Shown in pieces: positions 46,366-58,301 of a DNA stretch of 64,000 nt. Source of the stretch: Flaveria trinervia (taxonomy: Eukaryota; Streptophyta; Magnoliopsida; Asterales; Asteraceae); contig CM046451.1 of the NCBI GenBank assembly GCA_025506515.1, positions 39,828,595 to 39,892,594 of the forward strand. The letters run 5' to 3'. A program made the position numbers and the translations under genes. The notes under the pieces were generated by a model. It worked only from the letters and a program-made list of their open reading frames with translations. It was not told the origin of the DNA and did not search any database. The stretch's first letter is position 1, and each line of letters starts with the position of its first letter.

Positions 46366-48391
46366 TTTTCCTGTAAAACGTCACTCGAATGTAAGAATCT
46401 TAACAGCAATGTATATCAGAATCTGTGGCAATTTTGACAGGGTAACGGTAACGAACGCGATTTGGGGTGCTATTGGGAGTGATGAGTGAGATGCGATTGA
46501 CTGAGACCCTTAAATACTGAACCTAGGTTCATTCGGCCGACTGGCCTCATTCGCTCAGTTCAATCGGGCGACTGAGGTTCAGTCGTATGATTGGCCTAGT
46601 CAATCGCATTCAGTCGGCTGACTGAGTCTGAGTCGGTCGACTAACTCATTCGGTCTCCTTCATTCGCCTCTTTAGTTGACCGACTGAGCCTCAGTCGGTC
46701 TACTGTTTCATTCTCCCCCTTCTATTCGGAGAATGATCAATTTCATGTCCATTCAGCCGATTGGAAGCCATTCGCATAGTTGGTCGATAACCATGATCCA
46801 CTAGTGCGAATGGGTACACTTTGTGAGTTTACAGTCATTTTAAACATTTACTATTAAGACCCTTTTCACTTTTGATAATAACATTGTAAGCTCTTAACCA
46901 ATTCAGTCACTTCAGACGTGACCTTTTAATTTTGAAAACCATGTGGCCATCTCAGACATGACCTTTTTTTTTAGGTAAGTTAATTCCTCTGATTTCCCTG
47001 ATGTAGTCCGACAGACACACAAATAAAAGATAAACATAAGAACTTAAACTAACTACACAACTAACGTTTTTGGACTTTTTGTGAGAGATAAATCCCTAAG
47101 ATGGAAATCTAAGGGATTTGATTAGGAGTAGACAGCTTTAACTTAGATTGATCATATCTGGACCAACTCAATTTTGGAATCATACAAGAATATCAAAGCA
47201 TTTTGGGACTTGTTATTAAAACTCTTTGATGCTTAAATTCTCGGTGTTCATCCAGAGTCGTTAGCAACTTAAGGAAATCATACTGAAACTCTTAGATTTT
47301 CACATTGATTTGAACTCTTGAGAATGTAGCCACTAAGATTGTCAGTATGTTTGTCCACTTAAATCCATACACAGACTTTTGACGCAGACTGGTGACTGAT
47401 TTAGGTTTAATTATTTCAGCTAACATTGTGGATCCCACACTTATATGGTAATCAACATTCCTCAGAGGTTTTGAGCGGTCTACGGGTATTATTACAAGAA
47501 GAGACTATTCTTAGAGCTTTCAAAGAGAAGCCTGTCCTCAGGTCAGTGCCATCGCACAACAGAGAGGCGTCAAACAACAATGAATTCTAGAATATCTAGG
47601 TTATGCTTATCTCAGGTCAGTGTCATCGCACAGCAGAGAGGCACACAACCTATCTCCTTGTTAGAGCAGCTTATTTTATTTGACACAATATGCACCAACA
47701 ACATGAGTCATTAGCTTTATTGCATTTGTCTTTCATTTTTTCTTGCTTTGCTCTAATTATGGTCATCCGCACACTTTTGTGACATTTAAATGCTCATTAC
47801 CCCTTATTGGAAATATTTGATTGTGTTAACCAGTGATTAGATGGAAGCCCACAGTCAGTTGAACAACTTAGTTTGATCTTGAGATCACCAATCAGGTCTA
47901 ATTGTCTATTGTGTTGAATCTACCAACATATCATTTGTGGTCTAGCAACCTCTAAGTCTACTTTCTCTGTGTCACCTTAGGAGTTGCCAGTTTTCTATCA
48001 TTTTCCCTTTTATATTGCTTAGACTACACAGACTTATACTTTGAACTTTTGCATCTTTTCAAACCTTAAATTTTAAAATCCCTCTTGATTTGTTCCTGTG
48101 TACTATCATATTCCAAAGGTATTGAATCAGTATCACAGACACAATCTACCTTATTTCAGCTAGTTACCCCTTATCCCTCATTTTTTTTATATAACTTGCT
48201 CACATTTCCCCCTAAATACTAAAATCATTTCGATTTAATTATTTTTGGTTTTAATAAACAACAAAATAACATGAGTTTAAATATAACAGACAAAAGAAAG
48301 AAAAAACAGATAACATAAAATAAAATAAACTTTAACCAAACTACATCGGACTACACATTATTCTCATCAGGAATTACCTCACTTTTCTTTA
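46366..48391 (-). promoter_or_regulatory. E3 pol to third-ORF spacer: palindromes plus TATA
   Basis: This 2-kb noncoding spacer has, from 46520 to 46770, many variants of the E3 LTR motif (CAGTCGTATGATTG, TCAGTCGGCTGACTGA, GTCGGTCGACTAA). On the minus strand they are followed by a TATA-like TATTTAAGG at 46508-46516 and the ATG at 46365. A polypurine-like GAAGGGGGAGAA lies at 46711-46722 and another purine run at 48206-48213. The rest (46790-48390) is AT-rich with one direct 32-bp repeat. I see no gene. The promoter call rests on layout only. Confidence 0.55.
47537..47642. repeat. 32-bp direct repeat pair in E3 spacer
   Basis: Copies at 47537-47568 and 47611-47642 begin CTCAGGTCAGTG and end CAGAGAGGC, 74 bp apart start to start, with two mismatches. 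Origin and role are unknown. Confidence 0.9.
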
Positions 48392-51300
48392 ACGCCGTTG
48401 ACCTCTAGCAAGTATTGAAAACGTGGTTATCAAAGGCTTTTGTATAGAGGTCAGCATGTTGAAAATCAGTATTAATTTTAACCACATCTATTAAGGTCTT
48501 TTCAAAACCATCTCTTATGAAGTGGTATTTAATACCGATATGTTTGGTCTTAGGATGTTGAACCGATTTTTGGTTACTGCAATTGCAGCAGAGTTATCAA
48601 CAAAACTAGGAGTAGACGAGAATTTCAAACCGTAATCCCACATTTGCGGTTGAATCCAAATGATTTGAGAACAGCAACTTGCAGCAGCAACATATTCGGC
48701 TTCACAGGTTGACAATGCAACCGATGTCTGCTTCTTACACTGCCATGTAACTAATCTTCTCCCAAAGAATTGACACCCTGCTGATGTAGACTTGTAGTTC
48801 ATTTTGCAGCCTCCATAGTCCGAGTCACTATACGCTGTGAGCTAAAATCGTCATCATGAGGATACCACAACCCCAGTGTGGGTGTACCCTTTACATAGCG
48901 AAAGATCCTTTTGACCCCGATCAGATGATTGACCTTAGGTTTAGCCTGATATCTAGAACATAAACATGTAGCATACATGATATCAGGTCTTGAGGCAGTG
49001 AGATACATGAGATCCAATCATTCCTCGGTACATAGTGGCATCTACCAGATCTCCATTCTGATCAGGTGCTATATCATGATTCGTAGCAAGTGGAGTTCCA
49101 GCAGCAGAAGCATTCTCCATGTTAAAGCGACTGAGAATGTCTCCTACATACTTGGTCTGATGTAGAAAGATCCCATTAGGTGTTTGATCCACCTGTAACC
49201 CGAGAAAGAACTTCATCTCCCCCATCGCACTCATCTCAAACTCTTTCTTCATCACTGCTTCAAACTCTTGCATAACTCTTCGTTCTTTGACCCGAAGATT
49301 ATGTCATCAACATATATCTGTACAAGCAGTAGGTCACCATCCTTTTCTATAATAAACAGTGTACAGTCAATGACTCCCCTGCGAAAGCCGTGTTTCACAA
49401 GATGAGTCGAGAATTTCTCATACCAAGCTCGAGGAGCTTGATGAAGCCCATATAAAGCCTTGTCGAGCTTGTAAACTCTATCCCGATGATAAGGGTCTTC
49501 AAACCCCTCGGGTTGACTTACATAGACTGTTTCCCTGATTTCCCCATGAAGGAATGCACTCTTCACATCTAATTGGTAGACTTTAATCTTCATGTACGAG
49601 GCATAGGCAAGGAAGATACGAATAGCTTCCATCCTTGCCACGGGTGCAACACCTCATTATAGTCAATCCCCTCGACTTGGCGAAAACTTGAACCACCAGT
49701 CGAGCTTTGTTCCTGATAATGACTCCTTGGTCATCCTTCTTACATTTTAGTACCCATTTGGTGCCAATGACTTTAGCACCTTTAGGTCTATCAACCAGAG
49801 TCCATACACCTAACTTCTTAAACTGCAGAAGTTCTTCTTGCATGGCACTCACCCACGCCTCATCATTTAGTGCTTCACTGACATATTTTGGCTCAACCTG
49901 CGAGACAAAACATCGATAAGCACCATCATGAATGTAACCCTTCTCCATAACTGAGGCGTAATCAGCTGAGTATAGCTGATTTCGGGTTTGTACTCCTGAT
50001 CGGACATCTCCAATAACATTGTCAAGGGGATGATAGACGTTTAGTCGTGATCCTGGAGTAGTCGGCACAGTCACCTCCGAACCAAGGTTGTGAACATTTT
50101 GTTCTACATCTGAGGAGATTGGAGTTTGATGTTCCGAAGTCGAGGGTGCATCACTTATGGATGCTTGTGGACTTTCAGGAACTGGAACCTAGTCCTCCTC
50201 ACTGTTCTGATCATCTGCTTCAGTTTCATCTTCAGAGGAGGAGTCACTTCATCGACTACCCCTTCTGACTGAGTAGATGATTCTCCTTGTGGCTAGATGG
50301 TGTATTTAGAATATCATACATCATCCTAGTAGCTAACTCATCATTCGAGGGAGAGAGAGGGATGTTGAAGGATTTGAAGAATCCATCATAATCGAAGAAG
50401 TATGCAGGTCCTTTGCCTGTAGGTGGTGTGGTATATCTCTGAACGTCGACATTACACCACACTTCTACAAGACCGTTGAGTTATTGTAAACTCGCTTGTT
50501 CGGTATGTTGTATCCTAGAAAAATTCCTTCAACTGCCTTCTCGCTGAATTTTCCTTTCTTGTCTTCTTCAGAAGTGTACACGGTGCGCCAAAAGGTTCAA
50601 GATACTCCAAATTCGGTTTGCGTCTTTGAAGTAGCTCATAACATGTCTTTCCGTGGCGCTTGACTATTAGGACTCGATTCAGTGTATAGCACGCATTTGT
50701 CACTGCCTCGTTCCAGAATTGGATAGGTAGTTTCGAGTCTGCCAGCATAGTCCGGGCTGTCTCTATCAAGCTCCTGTGCTTTCTCTCAGCAACGCCATTC
50801 ATCTGAGGTGTGTAAGCAGAAGTGAATTGATGCACAATTCCCTTTTCCTTGCAGTATGCCTCCATCCTTGATTCTTGAATTCTGTCCGTTGTCTGAGCGT
50901 ATTTGTCGAACTTTGAGCTTGTAGAGTGATTCCAGTGTGGTTACTAATTCCTTGAATGTCTCCAAAGTTTCTGATTTTGATTTCAGAAACATTACCCAAG
51001 TGAACTTGAGTAGTCATCAGTGACCACATAACAGTACACGTCGCCTGCAATGCTCTTGTACTAACTGGACCAAACAGATCCATGTGAAGAAGCTCAAGAG
51101 GAAGTTCTATTGAATGAACTTTCTTTTCCTTATGAGCCTTCTTTGTCTGTTGCCTTTCTTGCAAGCTACACAAAAGTCAGGAAGTTGGAAGTTCTTGACA
51201 TTTACTCATCTAATTAATTCATTATGAATCAAATGATTCATCTTCCTTGACTAATGTGTCCCATTCTCCGATGCCAGGAGATGGAATCCTTCTCAGTAGC

Positions 51301-51737
51301 TTTAGATAAGAAACACTAAACCTCATGATCCGTTGTGGCAGCTGTTGACAGATCAAGACATAAAGGTCTTTATATCTTGAAGCAGTCATCAGAACTTGGT
51401 CCTCTGGGATCATATTCTTTCTTTAGCACGTAACACTTCTGGTTATCGAAGATGACTTTAAATCCTTATCACAGATTTGGGAAACAGAAAGTAAGTTGTT
51501 CTGAAGTTGTTGAACGTAGTTCACTTTATCAAACTTAACTTTCTGATTTCCCACTTCTCCCTGAGCAATGATATAAGCCTCCTTTGTTTCCTGCAAAGGA
51601 AACATGCCCTCCTTTTATTTTTTTGACGTTAGATAAAAGGGCTCTATTTCCTGTCATGTGCCTGGATGCTCCGCTGTCTATAATCCACGTGGTAGTCTCA
51701 GCACTATATCGAACACCCTGCACAACAAGTAAATGAA
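48392..51737 (-). pseudogene. E3 pol (PR-INT-RT-RH)
   Basis: In minus-strand order: protease DSG at 51670-51678 (WIIDSGASRHMTG); GAG-pre-integrase remains (51170-51600); integrase with HMDLFGP, IRSDNGQ and a GVAERKHR segment giving D,D,E (50515-51173); linker with Ser/Glu-rich sequence (50080-50510); reverse transcriptase with GTKWVLKCK, QLDVKSAFLHG and an intact YVDD at 49303-49314; RNase H with STSAGCQFF and TCEAEYVAAAS (48515-48802). The end near 48392-48405 is uncertain because of a frameshift by the ADLYTKAFD motif. Frame breaks occur near 48800, 49010, 49265, 49640, 50470, 50830 and 51430. Pol is in a different frame from gag, as in E2. Confidence 0.9.
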
Positions 51738-51740
51738 TCA
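51718..51740 (-). promoter_or_regulatory. E3 gag/pol junction: TGA plus TTGTGCAG
   Basis: The minus strand reads AACTGATT, a T-rich tract, then TTGTGCAG|GG. This matches the E2 junctions in layout (stop codon, pyrimidines, CAG|G) despite the families being clearly diverged. Confidence 0.5.
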
Positions 51741-54546
51741 GTTTAGGTTAGGAACCAAGCTTTGACTGTCTTGGGTTCCCAGAGGCATCACACATCATAA
51801 ACTCCATCCATTCACCCTTAGAAGGTGAGGGTAGCTCAGGTTCCTTCTTGTCCTAAGTATAGACACGTAGGTGGATTTTTCTTTCCATAAGCCAGATTTG
51901 TGCAATGCCTGTTTATGATAAACAGCGTCTGGCTTACAGGTTGGACTTTAGGTTCACTAGCTCTTCTAGGTGGAGATATAGAACTCCGCTTAGAAGACCT
52001 AGGTCTAGAGTCCAGAAGATCAATCTTCTTCCTAGGTGTCTGATAGAAATGACAGTAGGAAGCAATGTGTCCACATTCTCCACAGTTGTAGCATGACCTG
52101 CTATCAACTTTATGAGTAGACTTTCTTTGTGGAGAAATGCGTGACACTCTAGTAACATCAATCACTTTAGTTTTTGACTCTTGGATGTTTGATGTATTCT
52201 CTGGTGTAACAAAATTTACTGATTAACCTGTTTTACTTTTTGGTTAACTGGTTTTTGACTTGAAGCATGTGAAAAAGTAACATTTGAAGTCCTTTTAGGT
52301 TCTGATTGGACTCTATTGACCCTGACTTTAAATTAATTTTTCAAATCATTTTCCAGGTTAACACAAGGACAATTTACCCTTTGCCTTTGAAGTGGAGTTC
52401 TTTTGTTTCTGACCATATTCAGTAGATGAACATGAGCTGTCTGGATTAGACAAGAGGAGTGGTCACCACATGATCCTTGATGGGGTTATTATTTACTGGT
52501 CTAGACTTAGTGTTCATCAAGTTCTCAGGTGGTGGTGGAACCACTTTCTAGCCTAATCCCTCCCCGTTATTCCTTTCTCTCACTAAGTGTTGAACTATGT
52601 GTGAAGAACTAGTCCAACTATGCAGTTTCTTTTTAATGAATTAACTTCGACTTCTAGAACTGCCTTTTGCTTTTTAGTTTCTTCTAGGGAGTTTAGATAG
52701 TACCTAATGTCGTTTGCTTGTTAAAAGCCACTACTTCGGTTTCCTAAGTTGTTTAGTCCATAGGTCTATCTTTTCTTTATAACTATGTCATTTTGTTTTA
52801 GTACTCTATTAGCCTCAGTGCACAGACGTAAAATTTTTACTAAGTTATCATTATGATCTAATAACCTAGCAAATTTTTCATCTATGCTATTCCTAAACGT
52901 GTCACAATCAGAACAAGCATGGTTATTAAAATTGGTCAGTGGTACTTACTTGAGTTGGTTCAGAAGAGTTAGCCATCAGTGCCGCATCAGATGATTCTGG
53001 TTCTGTCGACTCTGGCTTTTCTGTCTCTGATGTGGAAACTTCCTCATTTGGCTTGTAACTGACCTCGGCTGCAGTTGTTTCTTCACTATGTGACATTGCA
53101 ATCTCAACTTCTATATCACCTTCACTCGCAGAATCATCGTCAATATCCTCAACACTGGCAATGTTAGATTCTCCTGGTGAGATAAACCTGAAACTCCAAT
53201 CCTGTCCTTCATCATCATGAGCAGTTAGTGCTTTTGGATCCTTGTTTGATGAAGTAGAATTAGAGGGTTGCTTGTCCTGGCGAGTAAAGGATGAGAACGG
53301 GTTCCCATTCCCCGTCTTCTTTGGCTTGACACATTCTCGTTTGAAGTGCCCCTTCTCACCACAGTTAAAGCAGGTCACTTTACTCTTGTCGAAGCCAAAG
53401 GTGGTGTCCTTAGTAGCAACCAAGTTCTGTCCAGTCTTTTTCACAAACTTCTTCGCCCTCCGGACAGCACTTGCTAAGGCCCACATTATATCCATTCTTT
53501 CAAGCTCCATCTCATGCACCTGCTCGTAGTCCTCATCTGCCAGATGGCAGTTTCCAATCTTCCCAGCAACAAGTCCATCATATGAATGAACCACTGCTAC
53601 TAATGGATCCATATGCTCTCGTGCTACTTCCACGGTCACAGTACCGAGGTTCTCGATCTTCAGTTTGGTAGCGTTTGCTTCTGATCCAATATGATGGGTA
53701 CATGATGACCTAGACGTGTCTGATCCAGAAGGAGAAGCATGTGAGGGACCTGACGAGCTAGACACAAAAGCAGTCTGGAGGGGGTTCCAGATGTCTTAGC
53801 TTGAGGCGTGGCGTTGTATAAAGCTGGATTTTGTGTGTACGAAGACTTCTGAGCTCTATACTTCATCCTTAGTGCTTCTTCTTGCAACTTAAGAATGAAG
53901 TCATTTATATCCAGCTTTACAAGGATTCCATTCTGTCTCAGGTTAGACACGAATGTAGCCCACTTATCAGGCAACCCGTCTGCGAAGTTGCTTACTTCTC
54001 TTCCATGGTAGTAGCCACTCCATGTGTATGCAATTCGCTCATCAAGTGGTAGAATCTGTCTATGACTTCGTCCAAACTTTCATTACCAATGATGAGAAGT
54101 TATCGAATTCCTTCTTTAACTCCTTGCCTTGATTTCCTTCAATGATGCATTACCATCATATCTCTTCTCTAGCGCATCCCATAGTTTCTTGGACTACTTG
54201 TTCTCTGAATACTGGTGGAATATGTCTTTGGGGATAGACTGAGTGATCAATGCATAAACTCTTTTCTCTGCATTGTACTTTACTTTCTCTGCGTCTGTCA
54301 TCCCGCTTAATGTTAGTTTAACTCCATCAGCTCCCACCGGTGTACTATAGCCTATCTGAATGGCTTCCCACAGATTAGGATCTACTCCATTAAGGTAGAT
54401 CTCAAAACGTTGTTCCAGTGGGGAAACTCATCTAAAGTCAAAAGCTTTGGTGGTTTATTGTGATTCCCCACCTCACTCTCAAGCAACAGCAGATTCTGTA
54501 TCCTTGAGTCCTTCCCAGCAGTAGAGGCTGACATCTGATCTTCCAT
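51738..54546 (-). pseudogene. E3 gag
   Basis: Gag starts at the minus-strand ATG at 54546 (MEDQMSAS). The N-terminal capsid-like part (53975-54546) is broken by stops. A clean open segment of 279 codons (52926-53765) holds CCHC knuckle 1, CFNCGEKGHFKREC, at 53331-53372 and a Ser/Glu/Thr-rich acidic tail. After a region rich in frame breaks, knuckle 2, CYNCGECGHIASYC, lies at 52052-52093. The stop is at 51738-51740. Two knuckles and the length of about 930 codons match the E2 Gag plan. A Lys-rich segment with coiled-coil-like sequence lies between the knuckles. Confidence 0.85.
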
Positions 54547-55028
54547 GACGACTAAACTTATAATCTAATCAAACAAACTTTCACTGATGCGACTGAAGGA
54601 TGCGAATGAGCTAATCGTGCGTATAAGCTCTGCGATTGGTTCAATCGTGTGAATGAACTGGGCGATTGGCTCAGTCATGCGAATGAATCTGGTGCGTATG
54701 AGTTATGCGAACGAACGGTTCAGTCGGCCGAATGAAGGTGCGACTAGGTCCAATCGTGCGTATGAGCAATGCGAATGGAGTCCAGTCGTACGAATGAGTC
54801 ACTCGTGCAACTGAAGCTGCTGTTTTGCGAAAATTTCTAGGTTTGACGGGTTTCGGCCGTAAAAATTCGAAATTTCACAAGTTCTAATCGCCTGAGTCCG
54901 TAGAAACCAAACGTCGATGAGTAGGGAACTTCCAAGATCACTTTTGATGCCAAAGATTGCGTTTTTAGTGTAAAAACACAAACTTTTATGTAATCTTGAT
55001 TGAATCAACACGTAATCAAGAGCCAATA
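54547..55028 (-). promoter_or_regulatory. E3 5' leader with LTR-type palindromes
   Basis: The transcribed leader carries more copies of the E3 motif: TCAATCGTGTGAATGA at 54641, TCAGTCATGCGAATGA at 54671 (30 bp apart), TCAGTCGGCCGAATGA at 54720, and CCAGTCGTACGAATGA at 54782. No coding region is supported. Because these copies lie inside the RNA, a packaging or dimerisation role is as possible as a transcriptional one. Confidence 0.55.
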
Positions 55029-55040
55029 GCTCTAATACCA
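55029..55040 (-). promoter_or_regulatory. E3 primer-binding site
   Basis: The minus strand reads TGGTATTAGAGC two bases after the 5' LTR, one mismatch from the initiator tRNA-Met site of plant copia elements. Confidence 0.85.
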
Positions 55041-55042
55041 CT

Positions 55043-55742
55043 TGTTAGGACCTGGTATTCGACTGAAATACATAGAGATCACGTGTATACCAGATCAAAT
55101 AGTGCGGAATCCTATTTGATTGGCGATCCAATCAGTGAGAACACACGAAGAATCAATCAAGGATTGAAACTAACGTTAGAAATCGATCTAATGTGTTCTA
55201 TGAACTTGGAGAACAATTTAGAAGGTTTCTGGACGGCTAGGGTTCGTCTGGATTCGTACTTGATCGAATGTCCCTGTTTTTCACGAATTGAGTTGTATTT
55301 ATAGGTTGGCCCTATTCAATCGTGCGACTGAACCATTAGTTTGGTTCAGTCGTACGATTGAACCATGTGGTTGGTTCATTCGTGCGACTGAGTGTTCAGT
55401 CGTGCGACTGAGCCAATCTTATGTTACAGTCGTACGACTGATCCAGTCTCCTGGTTCAATCGTGCGACTGAGTCAATCGTGTGAAGTTCTTCATGTGTAT
55501 GGTTCATTCGCATGAGCCATTCGCATGGGAACTTCATTAAGTTAAGTTTGAATGTTCTAGTTAATTAATATAATATTATATGTAATCATTCAAGTAATCA
55601 TAAACCCAATCAATTCAGTCACGACTCATTAATGAACTATTAAACATTTTAACCAACTGACTATCAATATCAGTTTGTTAATCAAACCAAACAAGATCTA
55701 TTACATCACATATCACGATCTAGGGACATACATGTATTAACA
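55043..55742 (-). mobile_element. E3 5' LTR
   Basis: This 700-bp LTR pairs with 42270-42977. The six palindromic units recur at 55316, 55346, 55376, 55396, 55426 and 55456, with identical 30/30/20/30/30 spacing, and the TATA box is at 55296-55305. Confidence 0.93.
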
Positions 55743-58301
55743 TCTGGTCTGGGGGCAGCCTTGATTGCAGTCTCCATGAGTCTAGCAGACCTATAAGAGG
55801 AACCTTCTCCCCTCAGCTTCCTTTTCCTCTCTCTCTCTCTCTCTCTCTCTTCTCCTCCTTAATCTTCTTAGATGTCATCTTTCTTTTCCTTTTGTCACTC
55901 ACAGACCTTTACGACTCAGGGTGGAGAGAGCTTTGGCCTTCATTGCTTGATGCAGCTTCTAAGCTTTGGCCAGAGAGAGGTTGAGAAGCACCTTCACTAG
56001 TAGGTGTCTCAAAAAGGGCATTGATCTCTGCAACAGTTGTTGGTGATAAGACTGGGCTCTAAGGTTCTGTCACTAGGCCTTGAGTCAAAGTTTCCTTATG
56101 AAGGTTATCTTAGGGTCTGCCTCAACGTTCAGTTGCCCGATGACATTGCCTGATTCCCACAGTCTTTTTCTTAGGCTGAACTCTGCAGTGATCCTGTGTT
56201 GGATTCTTTATGCCAAGTTTTCAGCTCGTCTTGATTGGCTTGGATTGACAAGTGGCATGTTGACAAAATCCAGGCTGTCATAATAGTTCAGGGTCACAAA
56301 ATTGAAGATTTCTTTCTATCCTTTAACTTTCATGATGATTAGGGTTCTCCTGTTGATGTCATACCTCCACCCAATGATGTGATTGGATGATAGTGGAGAT
56401 GACATAGCCCTTGGTATCCATCCTCAAACAGACTCTGTATGAAGGAGTTTATGTAGTCCACATCAATGTGAATTTGAGGAGGTTACTGAGTAGACACAAT
56501 TACAAGTGAGGATGGTGAGTCCTCAATGTCCATCCTCCCTGAAGAACTCCCAGGTTCTATAGCTGTAATGACTTTCTCCCCTTTTTTGGTAGCATAACCC
56601 ACTTACATAGGTGAGCCAAGAGTTAGGTCAATCGCATCCACAGGTTCTTGTGTTCCTGGTTGAGCTCTTCTTAAAGGTCTCCCATCTAGTTTTTCCTTAA
56701 GATGTGAATTCTGAAGTTGCTGATCATTGACCCTGTTATGCGAGGTAGTCACTTGAGATTCAAGGTGACTAACCTTGGAGACTAAATAGGTGCATGTTTT
56801 GGATAGTTTGTGCACGTTTAGTCTTAAATTCCCCTCATCTTCATTAGAACAATCATTGGGGGATGAGATGATTGGATCAATGTCCCCAGTCTTACCACCA
56901 GCTTCAGGTTCTTGGCTGCTAGATTTCCTCTGATCACTGGTAGTCTCAGTTAAGATGACAGTGGGCTGAGTTCCCATGGTTGTGATCTTAATGATGTAAT
57001 CACTTTCAAAAGTGCGATCCTCTTCATATGGATATCCTGAACAGGTGTAGAAGTGTCCACCGTAGTTGTATGTGACTGATGTGGGCCAGAAATAGGAGAC
57101 TCAGGAGCACTTGACTCTGTTTAAGTAGGGGAAAAGAAGAGAGAATCATAGTACTCATTAAAACCTAAATCTTCATTAGTATAGAAGTCAAGGTTCGGGA
57201 TTGGTTGGTTGAGATCTAAAGGTTGGGGATGGTAACATTCTCGTGAAGTTTGATCACTTGAGTATTGAGACTCACAATGATGGCTTTAGGCAGTTTGGCT
57301 TATGATCTCATCAGGTTGAGCATGAGGAACCTCAGTACTGATCGTTGAAGAGATGTGAGTGGTCTGCTCCTCTGGAGAAGTGGAGCTCTAGTTTCCACTT
57401 CCTCTAGTTGGGTGAGTGTATAGGGGCCTCCACAGACTGAATTGTCTGAGCAGGGGTTTGTTTGGATTTCCTTTGGTAGGTGATGGTGATTTGTGGCTGT
57501 GTAGGTGGTTGGGATGTAACAAGTGTGGGGTCAACACCAGCTGGTGCTTCTAGGTTGTCACCTTGAGCAAAGAGCTCTAACATTTTTGGGACTAGGGCTG
57601 TTTCTACCCCAAAGAAGCCAACAATGGGCTTTCTTAATATTTTGAAGATGCGGGGCTTTACCTGTCCCAGTTTAAGAATGTAGTAGACATATCTAAGAAC
57701 TGTAATATTCTAAGGAGTCTAAGTTGGCAAGTAAATTAGTATAAACAAATTGAGAATACCTGAACTTGACCCCCTAAATCATTCCATGGATAATGAAGGG
57801 GAGATCCTCAGGAATCTGGTCCCATCCACCATTCTTGTTTGATAAGCTATGGATGACCACATGGAGCAGGAATCTCCACTGGGATGAGACCTTCCCTTCC
57901 TTAAAGGTCTTTACAGAGAAATCTCCCTCATATCCTATCTGCTCAACGGAATGATTAACAACTTCCTTTGGAAAGAACACCTCACCTTCTTCATCATCCA
58001 GCAGAAGATGCATGTTGATGCTGGCCGGAGTGATGAAGACCATTGTCCCCTACACTGTGGTAGACTGCGCCTTCTCCCCATCCATTACGATCTCTTGGCA
58101 GGTCTTCCATAATTCGAGCAGATGATCCTCATAGAGTGGAGGATCAATGGTTAGGGAGGTGAAGTAGTTAGACAAAGCTAAGAAGCAAAAAACCTCTAAG
58201 AAATGAGGATCTTTCTCAGAGCTTAACACAGCAAGCTGATTATGTTGTCTGTGGAGCTGCATGGTAAAGTTTGGATCATTCTTGTGAGCAGGGTTGGCCA
58301 T
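55743..58301 (-). pseudogene. H2 third ORF, N-terminal part
   Basis: It starts at 58301 (MANPAHKND), with a second in-frame Met near the RQHNQ motif that matches the conserved N-terminus of the family. The N-terminal domain shows FCFLALS, SLTIDP, ELW, then IGYEGDFS, WRFLLH and GGWDQIP (57774-58043) and, out of frame, FRYSQFVYTN. Downstream are a Pro/Thr/Gln-rich linker (about 57300-57560) and a Ser/Glu-rich segment with a VSHLESQV coiled coil (56603-56977). The first five bases (55743-55747, TCTGG) are the E3 target duplication. Many stops are present. Confidence 0.75.
55827..55852. repeat. (CT)n microsatellite
   Basis: A dinucleotide run lies inside the H2 third ORF, reading (GA)n on the coding strand. 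A likely site of length variation. Confidence 0.95.

Larger units (their letters stand above)
42270..55742 (-). mobile_element. E3: complete Sirevirus-like element
   Basis: This 13.5-kb minus-strand element has two LTRs (42270-42977 and 55043-55742), primer-binding site, gag, pol, a 2-kb spacer, a third ORF and a polypurine tract. LTRs start TGTTAGGACC and end TAACA/CAACA on the plus strand. By eye the LTRs differ at about a dozen positions plus one short indel, so E3 is fairly young but older than E2. It interrupts the third ORF of H2. Confidence 0.93.
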
